Both the position numbers and the translations under genes were made by a program. A DNA stretch of 15,198 bases from Butyrivibrio sp. (lineage in GTDB: Bacteria > Bacillota_A > Clostridia > Lachnospirales > Lachnospiraceae): contig JAGOGF010000052.1 of NCBI GenBank assembly GCA_017996845.1, positions 1 through 15,198 on the forward strand. Reading direction: 5' to 3'. This document shows, in pieces, positions 1 through 6,824 of the stretch (within the stretch, counting starts at the first letter, position 1; every line of letters begins with the position of its first letter). The notes beneath the pieces were generated by a model, which saw nothing but the letters and a program-made list of their open reading frames with translations, did no database searches and was not told the DNA's origin.

Positions 1-1
1 T

Positions 2-826
2 CTCTTTACTGTTGAAGGGATGGACAGCAGATGGCTTGTGCCGATCAGGCTCGGGCTTGCCGGTATCATTCTGTTCTTCTGGTGCCTGTGGTGCTATGGT
101 CACAGACTGGTTTTTCAGCCCTGGAGGAGTAAACAGGATGCGGCTGAACTGATCATCTATGGTCTGTTGGGCGTCAGTATCTGCCAGTTCCTTTATTTTC
201 TGACCATTCAGCTCTCTACTGCTGCAATGGCGACTATTTTACAGGATCTTGCTCCTGTCATGATACTGCTCTGTTCCTGTATCGGCATGAAAAGAAAACC
301 TTTTTTTTATGAGATTATCAGCATTCTTCTGGCTTTAAGCGGTATATTTATGCTGACAACGCACGGAAATCTTCAGAGTCTTGCTTTGCCGGTTTCTGCA
401 CTGATTACAGGGATCTTAAGTGCCGTCTGTGTAACCATTTACAATGTTACCCCGGCGCGTCTGATGCAGACTTATCCGGTTGTTCTGATGCAGTCCTGGT
501 CTTTTCTGATGGGTGGTCTTTTTATCGGACTGTTTTTTCGCTCCTGGACCATTCCTTATACGCCAGATCTGATGGGGCTGTTTGGAATTGCTTTCGTTGT
601 TATGGTTGGCAATATTCTTGCCTTTACCTGCTATATAACAGGCGTAAAGTATATTGGTCCGGAGAAAGGCATTTTGTATGGATTTGCCGAGCCTGTTACG
701 GCAGCGATCATATCAACATTTATTCTTGGAAGTACCTTTACACTTTGGGATATGGCCGGTTTTCTGCTGATTTTCCTGATGCTGGTTCTGATTTCCGTTG
801 GTCCGCGCCTGATCCGGCATAAGTGA
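2..826 (+). CDS. EamA/DMT-family membrane transporter, 5'-truncated by window edge
   Basis: C-terminal part of a drug/metabolite transporter superfamily (EamA) permease, expected in the cytoplasmic membrane; the substrate cannot be told. The frame is open from base 2, and the residues before the first in-window ATG (20) still fit the family, whose N-terminal helix is normally followed by a W-x-x-x-x-R-x-x-x-A segment; here W-L-V-P-I-R-L-G-L-A-G is seen. The true start therefore lies upstream of the window. About nine hydrophobic segments follow, with the usual internal duplication: a first EamA unit ending near the G-x-x-L motif around residue 110, and a second from about residue 125 to the end, including the family-typical stretch around Y-I-G-P-E-K-G. 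The protein ends in a basic tail. A perfect terminator lies 50 nt downstream, so this is the last gene of its transcript. Family assignment is secure from overall pattern; transport role is inferred. Confidence 0.85.
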   Translation, partial: LFTVEGMDSRWLVPIRLGLAGIILFFWCLWCYGHRLVFQPWRSKQDAAELIIYGLLGVSICQFLYFLTIQLSTAAMATILQDLAPVMILLCSCIGMKRKPFFYEIISILLALSGIFMLTTHGNLQSLALPVSALITGILSAVCVTIYNVTPARLMQTYPVVLMQSWSFLMGGLFIGLFFRSWTIPYTPDLMGLFGIAFVVMVGNILAFTCYITGVKYIGPEKGILYGFAEPVTAAIISTFILGSTFTLWDMAGFLLIFLMLVLISVGPRLIRHK

Positions 827-876
827 TTGGAACTGCAATACCAGTTCCTGCGGCAACGCTATATGAATCATATTCT

Positions 877-928
877 AAAAAGAAACAACCACAGGCTGAT
901 AGGTACGCTCCTGTGGTTGTTTCTTTTT
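877..928. terminator. Bidirectional intrinsic terminator between converging genes
   Basis: Perfect 19-bp inverted repeat: arms 877-895 and 910-928 around a 14-nt loop. The core is ACAACCACAGG / CCTGTGGTTGT, and the A-rich and T-rich ends give a U tract on either strand. It sits between the plus-strand transporter (stop 824-826) and the minus-strand oleate hydratase (stop at 933), so it can end both transcripts. Confidence 0.93.
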
Positions 929-932
929 CTAA

Positions 933-2708
933 TTATATAACGTGATATTCCTTAAGCAGCTTTTCAATGTCGGTATTTTCAATCTTTTTCAATACTTCTT
1001 TTAATGCGATTTTTTCCTTCAGTCCAAGATTCATTTCTGTTACTGCTTTACCATCACGCATCTTTACGGTTGCATCCAACAGTGATCTCAAATCATATAC
1101 ACTGCCCCATACTTCCGGTACAGCACGGTCCACATTCAAAAGTGTGTATACCGCTTCCATTCCGGTACGGATCGAATATTCCGTTGTGAAGATCGTATCT
1201 CTGTGCGTTTCTGCAAACTGACCAAGGAATGCAAAGTTTACAGCACCATCCGGTACAACATTGGGACGGTCACCATAAGCACGCGGCATAAAGAATGCGG
1301 TAATGTAAGGCATCATGCAAGGTACGGTATTGGCACTGTGCTCTGCCAGTTCTTCAATTTCATTTTCCGGAACACCCATATGATACAGCCACTCTTCACA
1401 GATTTCCTTACCTGTGCAGTCACGCATATTCTTATGGACATAATCCCCCGGCTTATCTGTGAACAGACCATATACCCATACCAGGCACTGATCTTTGGGC
1501 TGATCACGGAACTGCGGCTGACGATTGATTGTCCAGCTCAGAAGCCAGGAAGAATCTTTTGCTGTTACGATTCCGCCTGTTACAACACCACCGGAAAACG
1601 GATCACGTTTGCAGATCTTTTTGATGTAAGGAATAATGCGTTGATCCAGTGTTGTTACGGTTGCACTCATCCAGTTGCTTCTCTCCGGATCACAGCAGAA
1701 CTTGTCAGGATGTCCGAAAGAAGGATCCTGTGCTGCAATTTTGCGCCACATATCCCATCCGCCGCCTTCTTTGATTTCTTTATTGAATGCAGCCGGTGTA
1801 TTCTGGTCCCCAATGGTAGAGTTCTCTACGCAGCCTCCGTTGGTAATAAATACCAGATCATTTTCTGTCAGATCAATACTTTCTGTCTGGCCTTCTCTAA
1901 GTGTATCAATTCTGACTGCCTGCTTCTTACTTCCTTTGCAGTCAAATTCAACATTTGTTACCTTTACATTGTAATGGAACTGAACGCCGAAACTTTCCAG
2001 ATATTTTACCATCGGCAGAATCATGGATTCATACTGGTTGTACTTGGTAAATCTAAGTGCTGTAAAGTCCGGAAGACCTCCGATATGATGGACAAATCTC
2101 TGTATATACAGTTTCATTTCAAGTGCACTGTGCCAGTTCTCAAATGCGAACATGGTACGCCAGTACATCCAGAAATTGGATTTGAGGACCTCATCATCAA
2201 ACACATCCGTAATGACTTTATTCTGTAATTCTTCATTCGGCGTGAAAAACAGATGCATAATTTCCTGCGCACCTTTGTCAGAAAGTGCAAATTTATTATC
2301 CGTATGTGCATCCTGACCCTTATTTTCCGTTGCACGGCAAAGAGAAAAATTCGGATCTTTTTTGTTCAGCCAGTAATATTCATCCAGAATGCTGACACCA
2401 TCTGTCTCAATAGAAGGAATTGATTTGAACAAATCCCACATACATTCAAAATGGTTATCCATTTCACGTCCGCCACGCATTACATAGCCGACATTTTCAT
2501 ATTTATATCCGTCACATGCACCGCCCGGGATCGGATCTTTTTCCAGAACATGTACATGGCTTCCATCCATCTGTCCGTCACGTACCAGAAAACATGCTGC
2601 AGCAAGTGCGCCCAGTCCGCTTCCGATAATGTATGCTGACTTGTGTTCAACGCCTTCTGGTTTTAACGGACGTGCAAATGCTTCATAGTTACCGCTTGAA
2701 TAATACAT
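933..2708 (-). CDS. ohyA: Oleate hydratase (fatty acid double-bond hydratase, MCRA family)
   Basis: FAD-dependent enzyme that adds water to the cis-9 double bond of oleate and related unsaturated fatty acids to give 10-hydroxy fatty acids; members are membrane-associated and detoxify free fatty acids. With the ATG at 2708 the protein is 591 residues, the usual family length. The N-terminal Rossmann motif GSGLGA is at 29-34, followed by an acidic strand end (VLEKD). The conserved RGGREM motif puts the proposed catalytic glutamate at 82 and the partner tyrosine at 201, matching the numbering I recall for the Staphylococcus aureus enzyme. The frame is open for 20 codons further up (to 2768), but an AGGAGG box at 2717-2722 lies 8 nt before 2708 and decides the start. 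It is separated from the upstream tetR by a terminator, so it has its own transcript. The gene appears intact. Function is assigned from family knowledge; substrate preference is not visible. Confidence 0.95.
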   Translation of the reverse strand: MYYSSGNYEAFARPLKPEGVEHKSAYIIGSGLGALAAACFLVRDGQMDGSHVHVLEKDPIPGGACDGYKYENVGYVMRGGREMDNHFECMWDLFKSIPSIETDGVSILDEYYWLNKKDPNFSLCRATENKGQDAHTDNKFALSDKGAQEIMHLFFTPNEELQNKVITDVFDDEVLKSNFWMYWRTMFAFENWHSALEMKLYIQRFVHHIGGLPDFTALRFTKYNQYESMILPMVKYLESFGVQFHYNVKVTNVEFDCKGSKKQAVRIDTLREGQTESIDLTENDLVFITNGGCVENSTIGDQNTPAAFNKEIKEGGGWDMWRKIAAQDPSFGHPDKFCCDPERSNWMSATVTTLDQRIIPYIKKICKRDPFSGGVVTGGIVTAKDSSWLLSWTINRQPQFRDQPKDQCLVWVYGLFTDKPGDYVHKNMRDCTGKEICEEWLYHMGVPENEIEELAEHSANTVPCMMPYITAFFMPRAYGDRPNVVPDGAVNFAFLGQFAETHRDTIFTTEYSIRTGMEAVYTLLNVDRAVPEVWGSVYDLRSLLDATVKMRDGKAVTEMNLGLKEKIALKEVLKKIENTDIEKLLKEYHVI

Positions 2709-2716
2709 ATGACATT

Positions 2717-2722
2717 CCTCCT
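2717..2722 (-). promoter_or_regulatory. Ribosome binding site of the oleate hydratase gene
   Basis: AGGAGG on the minus strand, 8 nt before the ATG at 2708. It lies inside the longer open frame and therefore argues that translation starts at residue M-Y-Y-S and not at the upstream ATG at 2768. Confidence 0.85.
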
Positions 2723-2728
2723 GTTTGT

Positions 2729-2740
2729 AAAAGCGCTTCT
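2729..2740. promoter_or_regulatory. Candidate operator palindrome upstream of oleate hydratase
   Basis: Contains the 8-bp palindrome AAGCGCTT (2731-2738), seven bases upstream of the AGGAGG box. In plus orientation it reads TGTAAAAGCGCTTCTG. The same core in nearly the same context (TGAAAAAGCGCTTTCAG) occurs in the leader of the neighbouring tetR gene. A shared site in the two leaders is what an autoregulated local TetR repressor would leave. A catabolite-control (cre-like) site is an alternative, but the spacing of the flanking TG and CA is wrong for it. Confidence 0.45.
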
Positions 2741-2800
2741 GATCACGCTTTTTTGTTTGTACTACCAATATAGTTCCTCTGTTTTGATGTTTCCATAATC

Positions 2801-2834
2801 AAAAAAAGAGACATGATAAAAGTTTTATCATGTC
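2801..2834 (-). terminator. Intrinsic terminator of the tetR gene
   Basis: Arms GACATGATAAAA (2810-2821) and TTTTATCATGTC (2823-2834) form a perfect inverted repeat; on the minus strand it is followed by CTC and seven T residues (plus-strand A run 2801-2807). It lies about 50 nt past the tetR stop and 90 nt before the hydratase start, so the two genes are mainly transcribed apart. Confidence 0.85.
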
Positions 2835-2882
2835 CCCATCTTTGTACAATTTTTAATCATTTCTGCAGATTTGTTCAAATTA

Positions 2883-3443
2883 CTACAGGTCTGTCCGGTA
2901 TCTCTCCAGTGCAAGTGAAATACTGCCCTGAATCGTACGTGATAATCGCTCTACGATAACAGCCGGATCCTCTTTCATATCTTTTCGGATCCATTCCAGC
3001 ATCAATCCGACAAATGCATATTTGTAAAAATCTGCAATGAATTTCTTATCTTCATCACGCACTTTCATTCCCTGTGCTTCTTCCTCAACAACATCCTTGA
3101 TCAAGGCATAAGTCACACTGTACAGATAGGTTTCAATCTTTTCACTGCTTACAGAATGATAAACATTTTCAATAAAAGGTTTATTTTTCCTGACCGATTC
3201 GAATATCTGCAACAGGCCTTCCTGCCACGTATCATATGTTTTTTTATCTGCAAGAGCCTTACTGGCATCCTCGGCGCATGACCATTCCGCCAGATCATAA
3301 ATGTCTCTGAAATGATAATAAAAGGTCATACGACTGATCCCACAGTCTTCCGTAATATCACTTACTGTAATCTTATCCAGCGGTTTTTGCAGCAAAAGAT
3401 TTTTGAGAGATGCTTCCAGTGCACGTTTTGTAGTCTGTGACAT
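2883..3443 (-). CDS. TetR/AcrR-family transcriptional regulator (DhaS-like)
   Basis: DNA-binding dimeric repressor or activator of 186 residues, a normal TetR length. The N-terminal helix-turn-helix is clear at about 24-46: ITVSDITEDCGIS followed by RMTFYYHFRDIYDL, the TFYYHF recognition helix of the family. The C-terminal half is an all-helical ligand domain resembling the type found in DhaS-like regulators (TetR_C_8); that part is recalled from family knowledge. The start at 3443 is supported by GGAGG about 7 nt upstream (3451-3455). It lies between the phosphosugar mutase gene and the oleate hydratase gene, both on the same strand, and ends in its own terminator. The likely target is the hydratase gene and itself, through a palindrome shared by both leaders; a fatty acid or acyl-CoA effector would fit but is inference. 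Confidence 0.9.
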   Translation of the reverse strand: MSQTTKRALEASLKNLLLQKPLDKITVSDITEDCGISRMTFYYHFRDIYDLAEWSCAEDASKALADKKTYDTWQEGLLQIFESVRKNKPFIENVYHSVSSEKIETYLYSVTYALIKDVVEEEAQGMKVRDEDKKFIADFYKYAFVGLMLEWIRKDMKEDPAVIVERLSRTIQGSISLALERYRTDL

Positions 3444-3471
3444 TCAAATTCCTCCATGTCCATGCGATATG

Positions 3472-3484
3472 AAAAAGCGCTTTC
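3472..3484. promoter_or_regulatory. Candidate operator palindrome upstream of tetR
   Basis: The 10-bp palindrome AAAGCGCTTT at 3474-3483 sits about 30 nt upstream of the tetR start, just above the ribosome binding site. Its core AAGCGCTT and flanking TG...A-run are shared with the site at 2729-2740 in front of the oleate hydratase gene. I propose it as an autoregulatory operator. It is also partly similar to a CcpA cre site, with the right half matching and the left TG displaced by two bases. Confidence 0.45.
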
Positions 3485-3530
3485 AGCTGTTTTTCCATCA
3501 TTTTGCATTCTCCCCTCAAAGATGCCTGTA

Positions 3531-5030
3531 TCATGCAATAAAATCAGTTAACGGCTTCCGTTCGATTCCTTCGGCTTCTTCCAGAATCTGCTCCAGTATT
3601 CTAGCCATTATGATATTTCCGCCTTCACTCTCACTTTCCATATTTAATGGCATAATTGGTTCATGAAGCGATTTACGCATAAGCAGCCAGCCATTTCCAT
3701 GCTCCTGATCACAGTTTACCCGAACTCCTTCAAAGTTTTCCCGCTCAAGGCTCCATCCCTCTGTTTTTTCTGCTGCATTTCTTATCAGTTCCAGTACAAT
3801 GTCTCCATTTTCAGCAATGTTTTTTGCCGTTACGGGGAACCGGATCTCAACGCTTTCTGCAGGCTCCTGCAAATCTGCGATCATCTCCTCCAGGCGATTT
3901 CCTTTTCCCATTTCAATCAGCAGTTTAACCATCAGATAAGCCCCGTCATCCAAAAAGAAATTTTCTTTCCAAGCGCCATGACCGGAGGTTTCTATTGCAA
4001 GCTGACTGTCTGTTCCCTCCTTGTTCAGGCGAATGGATTCATCAATCACATTTTTATATCCCCGTTTGAATCTTCTGTGTACTCCTCCATGCGCCGTAAT
4101 AAATCTGGCAAGTCCGCTTGAAGTAACAGAATCCGTAACAATCGTGGTTCCCGGATGCTCTGCCAGTGCGATTCTGGAAAGAACCGCAATCAGTGCATTC
4201 CTGGTCAGCGTCCTGCCATCTGCAAGTACGGCACCGGCACGGTCTACATCTGTATCAAAGATAATTCCCAGATCGGCGTGTGCCTGCAATGTTGCATTCC
4301 GAACGGACAATGCCGCCTTTTGATCTTCCGGGTTCGGAATATGATTGGGAAAATGCCCGTCCGGTTCCAGAAACTGACTTCCTGCTGTTTCCGCTCCCAG
4401 TTTCTGCAGGACACCTGATACGAAAAATCCACCGTCTCCATTTCCCGCATCAACAATAATATGCAGTCCCTTAAGCGGCTGCTCATAATCAGTGGCATTT
4501 ACTCCCTTTTTAATCCGGTCACACAAATAGGATTCATAAACAGCCATAAAATCAACTTTATCTGCTGCTGCATCAAATGACTCTGTAAGAGTCAGACCGG
4601 ATGCAATTTCCGTAAGCTCTCTTATTTCATCTTTTTCCAAGCCACCCTGCGGTGTAAAAAACTTCATTCCATTTCTGTGATAAGGAAGATGACTGGCTGT
4701 AATCATGATACTGCCATCAAAATGGCAGGGATCCAATACTGTTGACATAAACATTGCCGGCGTACTTGCAAGTCCCAGATCTGCGCTTATTGCTCCCTGC
4801 GAATTGATTCCTTCAAAAGTTGCCTGCAAAAGGCGTTCGCCTGTCAGCCTGGAATCATGTCCTGCCGCAATATGAAGATCCTTTCGTCCGGTACGTTTTG
4901 ACAGCCAGAGCGCAAAAGCACCTGCCAGATGTCTGACCGCATCTTCCGTCAGATTGACCATTTCATTCCATTCGTTCTCCATTGCAATCCCACGAATGTC
5001 ACTTTCGTTTTGTAAATCAGAATACTTCAT
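3531..5030 (-). CDS. Phosphomannomutase/phosphoglucomutase, alpha-D-phosphohexomutase family
   Basis: Enzyme that moves the phosphate between C1 and C6 of glucose or mannose through an active-site phosphoserine, feeding cell-surface sugar synthesis; cytosolic. The 499-residue product has the family parts in order: N-terminal SDIRGIA (10-16), catalytic loop TASHLP with Ser113, metal loop DTDVDR (259-264), sugar-binding ETSGH (347-351), and a C-terminal phosphate loop RKSLHEP (452-458). TASHLP in place of TASHNP is the form common in clostridia. The frame runs open up to 5294, but the ATG at 5030 has GGAGG 9 nt upstream and gives the usual N terminus; the longer version would cross the divergent riboswitch. 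The stop lies 87 nt before tetR with no terminator that I can see, so read-through into tetR is possible. Glucose versus mannose preference cannot be decided. Confidence 0.92.
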   Translation of the reverse strand: MKYSDLQNESDIRGIAMENEWNEMVNLTEDAVRHLAGAFALWLSKRTGRKDLHIAAGHDSRLTGERLLQATFEGINSQGAISADLGLASTPAMFMSTVLDPCHFDGSIMITASHLPYHRNGMKFFTPQGGLEKDEIRELTEIASGLTLTESFDAAADKVDFMAVYESYLCDRIKKGVNATDYEQPLKGLHIIVDAGNGDGGFFVSGVLQKLGAETAGSQFLEPDGHFPNHIPNPEDQKAALSVRNATLQAHADLGIIFDTDVDRAGAVLADGRTLTRNALIAVLSRIALAEHPGTTIVTDSVTSSGLARFITAHGGVHRRFKRGYKNVIDESIRLNKEGTDSQLAIETSGHGAWKENFFLDDGAYLMVKLLIEMGKGNRLEEMIADLQEPAESVEIRFPVTAKNIAENGDIVLELIRNAAEKTEGWSLERENFEGVRVNCDQEHGNGWLLMRKSLHEPIMPLNMESESEGGNIIMARILEQILEEAEGIERKPLTDFIA

Positions 5031-5078
5031 TTCCTGTTTCCTCCGATATACTGCTTCTCTTTTCTGTATCCGAATCTC

Positions 5079-5084
5079 ATTGTA
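5079..5084 (-). promoter_or_regulatory. Possible -10 element of the phosphohexomutase gene
   Basis: TACAAT on the minus strand, about 50 nt upstream of the mutase start, preceded directly by TG. No good -35 hexamer lies 17 nt upstream, so this is only a candidate. Confidence 0.3.
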
Positions 5085-5142
5085 CATTTTTTTGCCAGAA
5101 AAGCACAGAGAAAATTTTACTTCCGTACTAAACGATTTTGGA

Positions 5143-5171
5143 TTGACAGGATTATTCGGATTCCGTACAAT
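5143..5171 (+). promoter_or_regulatory. Strong housekeeping promoter for the riboswitch leader
   Basis: TTGACA (5143-5148), a 17-nt spacer, and TACAAT (5166-5171): a perfect -35 and a -10 with one mismatch. Transcription would start near 5178, exactly where the P1 stem of the riboswitch begins, which supports both calls. Confidence 0.88.
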
Positions 5172-5178
5172 AGTATAC

Positions 5179-5306
5179 ATAATAAAGGGGAGTAGCTGAC
5201 AGCATAATAATGATGCTGTAGCCGGATCCGTCATCACGATGGAAACATCCGAATCCGGCCCAGGTGATCTGTTTCGAATCTTAACCGACGGCAAGACTTT
5301 TATTAT
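5179..5306 (+). promoter_or_regulatory. yybP-ykoY manganese riboswitch aptamer
   Basis: The leader contains the signature GGGGAGUAG (5187-5195) and the second conserved loop GUCAUCACG (5230-5238) of the yybP-ykoY family, which senses Mn2+. Seen stems: P1 ATAATAAA (5179-5186) with TTTATTAT (5299-5306); P2 ACAGCAT (5200-5206) with ATGCTGT (5213-5219); P3 GCCGGAT (5221-5227) with ATCCGGC (5253-5259), capped by GATG-GAAA-CATC (5238-5249). The conserved loops fall on the P1/P2 side and inside P3, as needed for the two-loop metal site. The family usually turns on manganese exporters (MntP, P-type ATPases, TerC, UPF0016). Here the first gene downstream is an orphan decarboxylase beta subunit. Confidence 0.87.
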
Positions 5307-5345
5307 AGCTGTATGCTATAATAAAAGCTTTTCTGTCGGTTTTTT
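5283..5345 (+). terminator. Riboswitch expression-platform terminator
   Basis: Inner stem CTTTTATTATAGC (5297-5309) / GCTATAATAAAAG (5315-5327) with a 5-nt loop, closed by an outer stem AACCGACGG (5283-5291) / CTGTCGGTT (5333-5341) and six T residues (5340-5345). The inner left arm contains the P1 3' strand (5299-5306), so P1 and the terminator cannot form together. Ligand-stabilised P1 would therefore allow read-through: a genetic on-switch. Confidence 0.85.
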
Positions 5346-5406
5346 GATTATAAAAAAACTATAAAGTGTGTTTCATAATAACATGAAGCACAGAAATGAG
5401 GCGAAT

Positions 5407-6543
5407 GTGGAACAAATTTTAAGTCTTTATTCAAACATCGGTAATACCACATGGCAGATGATCGTAATGTGGATCATTGGTGGTATCCTGATCTATCTGG
5501 GAATTGCCAAAAAAATGGAACCGTCTCTCCTGGTTCCGATGGGATTTGGTGCGATTCTGGTCAACCTTCCCATGTCAGGGGCTGTCACACAGGTCATTGA
5601 TAACATTACAGAACAGGGTCCTCTGAACGTTCTGTTTAATGCCGGTATTTCCAATGAAGTATTTCTGCTTCTTTTATTCATCGGAATTGGTGCAATGATC
5701 GATTTTACTCCGCTCCTGTCCTGTCCGCAGATGATGCTCTTTGGAGCTGCTGCGCAGTTTGGTATTTTCTTTACCCTAAGCCTTGCTACCCTGTTCGGTT
5801 TCAACCTGCAGGATGCAGCCTCCGTCGGAATCATCGGTGCCGCTGACGGCCCAACTTCCATTTTCGTTGCGAACTATTTTCAGTCCAAATATGTTGGTGC
5901 GATCGTTGTTGCAGCCTATTCCTACATGGCTCTTGTTCCGATCATCCAGCCACCGGTCATTCGTATGGTCACGACCAAAAAAGAGCGCCTCATTCATATG
6001 AAATACAGTCCCCACAATGTGTCTAAAACCGCAAAAATTCTTTTCCCGATCTGTATTACTATTGTTGCCGGACTGATTGCTCCCCGTTCTGTAGCGCTTG
6101 TCGGCTTTCTCATGTTTGGCAATCTGATCCGCGAATGTGGCGTACTGGATTCTCTTTCCGATACTGCGCAGACCTCTCTTGCAAATCTGATAACACTGAT
6201 GCTTGGCCTGACAGTTGCTTCTCAGATGCGTGCCGCTGACTTTTTAAATCTGCAGACTCTTTTTATCCTGCTTCTGGGTTTGGTTGCTTTCGTATTTGAT
6301 ACAATCGGCGGCGTACTTTTCGCCAAAATTCTGAACCTGTTTCTGAAAGAAAAACTGAATCCAATGATTGGTGCATGCGGCATTTCGGCGTTTCCGATGT
6401 CTGCCCGCGTAATCACACAAATGGGTCTGAAAGAAGATCCGACCAACGTTCTGATCATGCAGGCCACCGGTGTAAATGTATCCGGTCAGATTGCTTCTGT
6501 TATTGCAGGCGGACTGATTTTGGGACTGATCCCTCGCCTTTAA
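5407..6543 (+). CDS. Sodium-ion-translocating decarboxylase beta subunit (OadB/GcdB/MmdB family), orphan
   Basis: Integral membrane protein of the family that couples decarboxylation of a carboxybiotin-carrying partner to Na+ export (oxaloacetate, glutaconyl-CoA or methylmalonyl-CoA decarboxylase). With a GTG start at 5407 it has 378 residues and about ten membrane segments, in the family range. Conserved parts: EPSLLVPMGFGAILVN (38-53), GAADGPTSIF (144-153) with the ion-site aspartate 147, YSYMALVPIIQPP (171-183), then the KKERLI loop, and NVSGQIASVIAGG near the end. The start is uncertain: GAGG lies 5 nt before GTG 5407 and the N terminus then matches the family; in-frame GTG 5368 and ATG 5383 lack a good ribosome binding site. 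A manganese riboswitch precedes it and a tiny gamma-like gene follows by 75 nt. No alpha, biotin-carrier or mutase gene is nearby, so substrate and even decarboxylase function are open. Confidence 0.9.
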   Translation: MEQILSLYSNIGNTTWQMIVMWIIGGILIYLGIAKKMEPSLLVPMGFGAILVNLPMSGAVTQVIDNITEQGPLNVLFNAGISNEVFLLLLFIGIGAMIDFTPLLSCPQMMLFGAAAQFGIFFTLSLATLFGFNLQDAASVGIIGAADGPTSIFVANYFQSKYVGAIVVAAYSYMALVPIIQPPVIRMVTTKKERLIHMKYSPHNVSKTAKILFPICITIVAGLIAPRSVALVGFLMFGNLIRECGVLDSLSDTAQTSLANLITLMLGLTVASQMRAADFLNLQTLFILLLGLVAFVFDTIGGVLFAKILNLFLKEKLNPMIGACGISAFPMSARVITQMGLKEDPTNVLIMQATGVNVSGQIASVIAGGLILGLIPRL

Positions 6544-6618
6544 TCTGTTTCACTGACTTCTGATATACCGATATCAATCTTTGTGCGCATAATACAGCGC
6601 AGAAATGGAGACCGACTT

Positions 6619-6756
6619 ATGATAACAAGTTTTATAGAATCGCTTAGGGTAATGGGACTTGGCATGCTGGGAATCTTTTCTGTGGCAGTTGTTCTGATTC
6701 TGATCATGATACTGCTGACTAAATTATTTCCCGCAAAAAAAGATTCCGAAAAATAA
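6619..6756 (+). CDS. Small OadG-like gamma subunit, 45 residues
   Basis: Very short membrane protein: M-I-T-S-F-I-E-S-L-R, then V-M-G-L-G-M-L-G-I-F, one hydrophobic helix (about residues 11-36), and a charged tail ending in PAKKDSEK. This is the pattern of the gamma (OadG) subunits of sodium-pump decarboxylases, which have a single N-terminal span with an ESL-x-V-M-x-x-G-M-x-x-I-F-x-V motif and assemble with the beta subunit. It lacks the long C-terminal tail that binds the alpha subunit in Klebsiella oxaloacetate decarboxylase, consistent with a missing alpha partner. GGAG (6607-6610) lies 8 nt before the ATG. It follows the beta gene by 75 nt and precedes a strong terminator, so both form one transcript under the riboswitch. 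The assignment rests on a short sequence, but start signal, composition and position agree. Confidence 0.82.
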   Translation: MITSFIESLRVMGLGMLGIFSVAVVLILIMILLTKLFPAKKDSEK

Positions 6757-6789
6757 CCATTCAGGAATAGACATTTGCTTCTGAAATCC

Positions 6790-6824
6790 AAAAGGGTACT
6801 TCCATATTTTGGAAGTACCCTTTT
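6790..6824. terminator. Bidirectional intrinsic terminator
   Basis: Perfect 15-bp stem: arms 6790-6804 (AAAAGGGTACTTCCA) and 6810-6824, loop of 5 nt, T tract on the plus strand to 6825 and an A tract giving U residues on the other strand. It ends the beta/gamma transcript, and its last base touches the stop codon of the converging EAL gene. Confidence 0.93.

Noticed and set aside
1203..2228. 341-codon plus-strand open frame
   Set aside because: It lies wholly antisense to the oleate hydratase gene, is rich in Cys and His as expected from an antisense reading, and has no ribosome binding site.
2709..2768. 20-residue N-terminal extension of the oleate hydratase
   Set aside because: AGGAGG 8 nt before the ATG at 2708, and active-site numbering matching known enzymes, favour the shorter form.
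3472..3484. CcpA cre site
   Set aside because: Only one half matches with correct spacing, and the shared site at the hydratase gene matches worse, so a local TetR operator is the simpler reading.
5031..5294. 88-residue N-terminal extension of the phosphohexomutase
   Set aside because: The extension would be antisense to the riboswitch and its promoter, has no family similarity, and a strong ribosome site supports the ATG at 5030.
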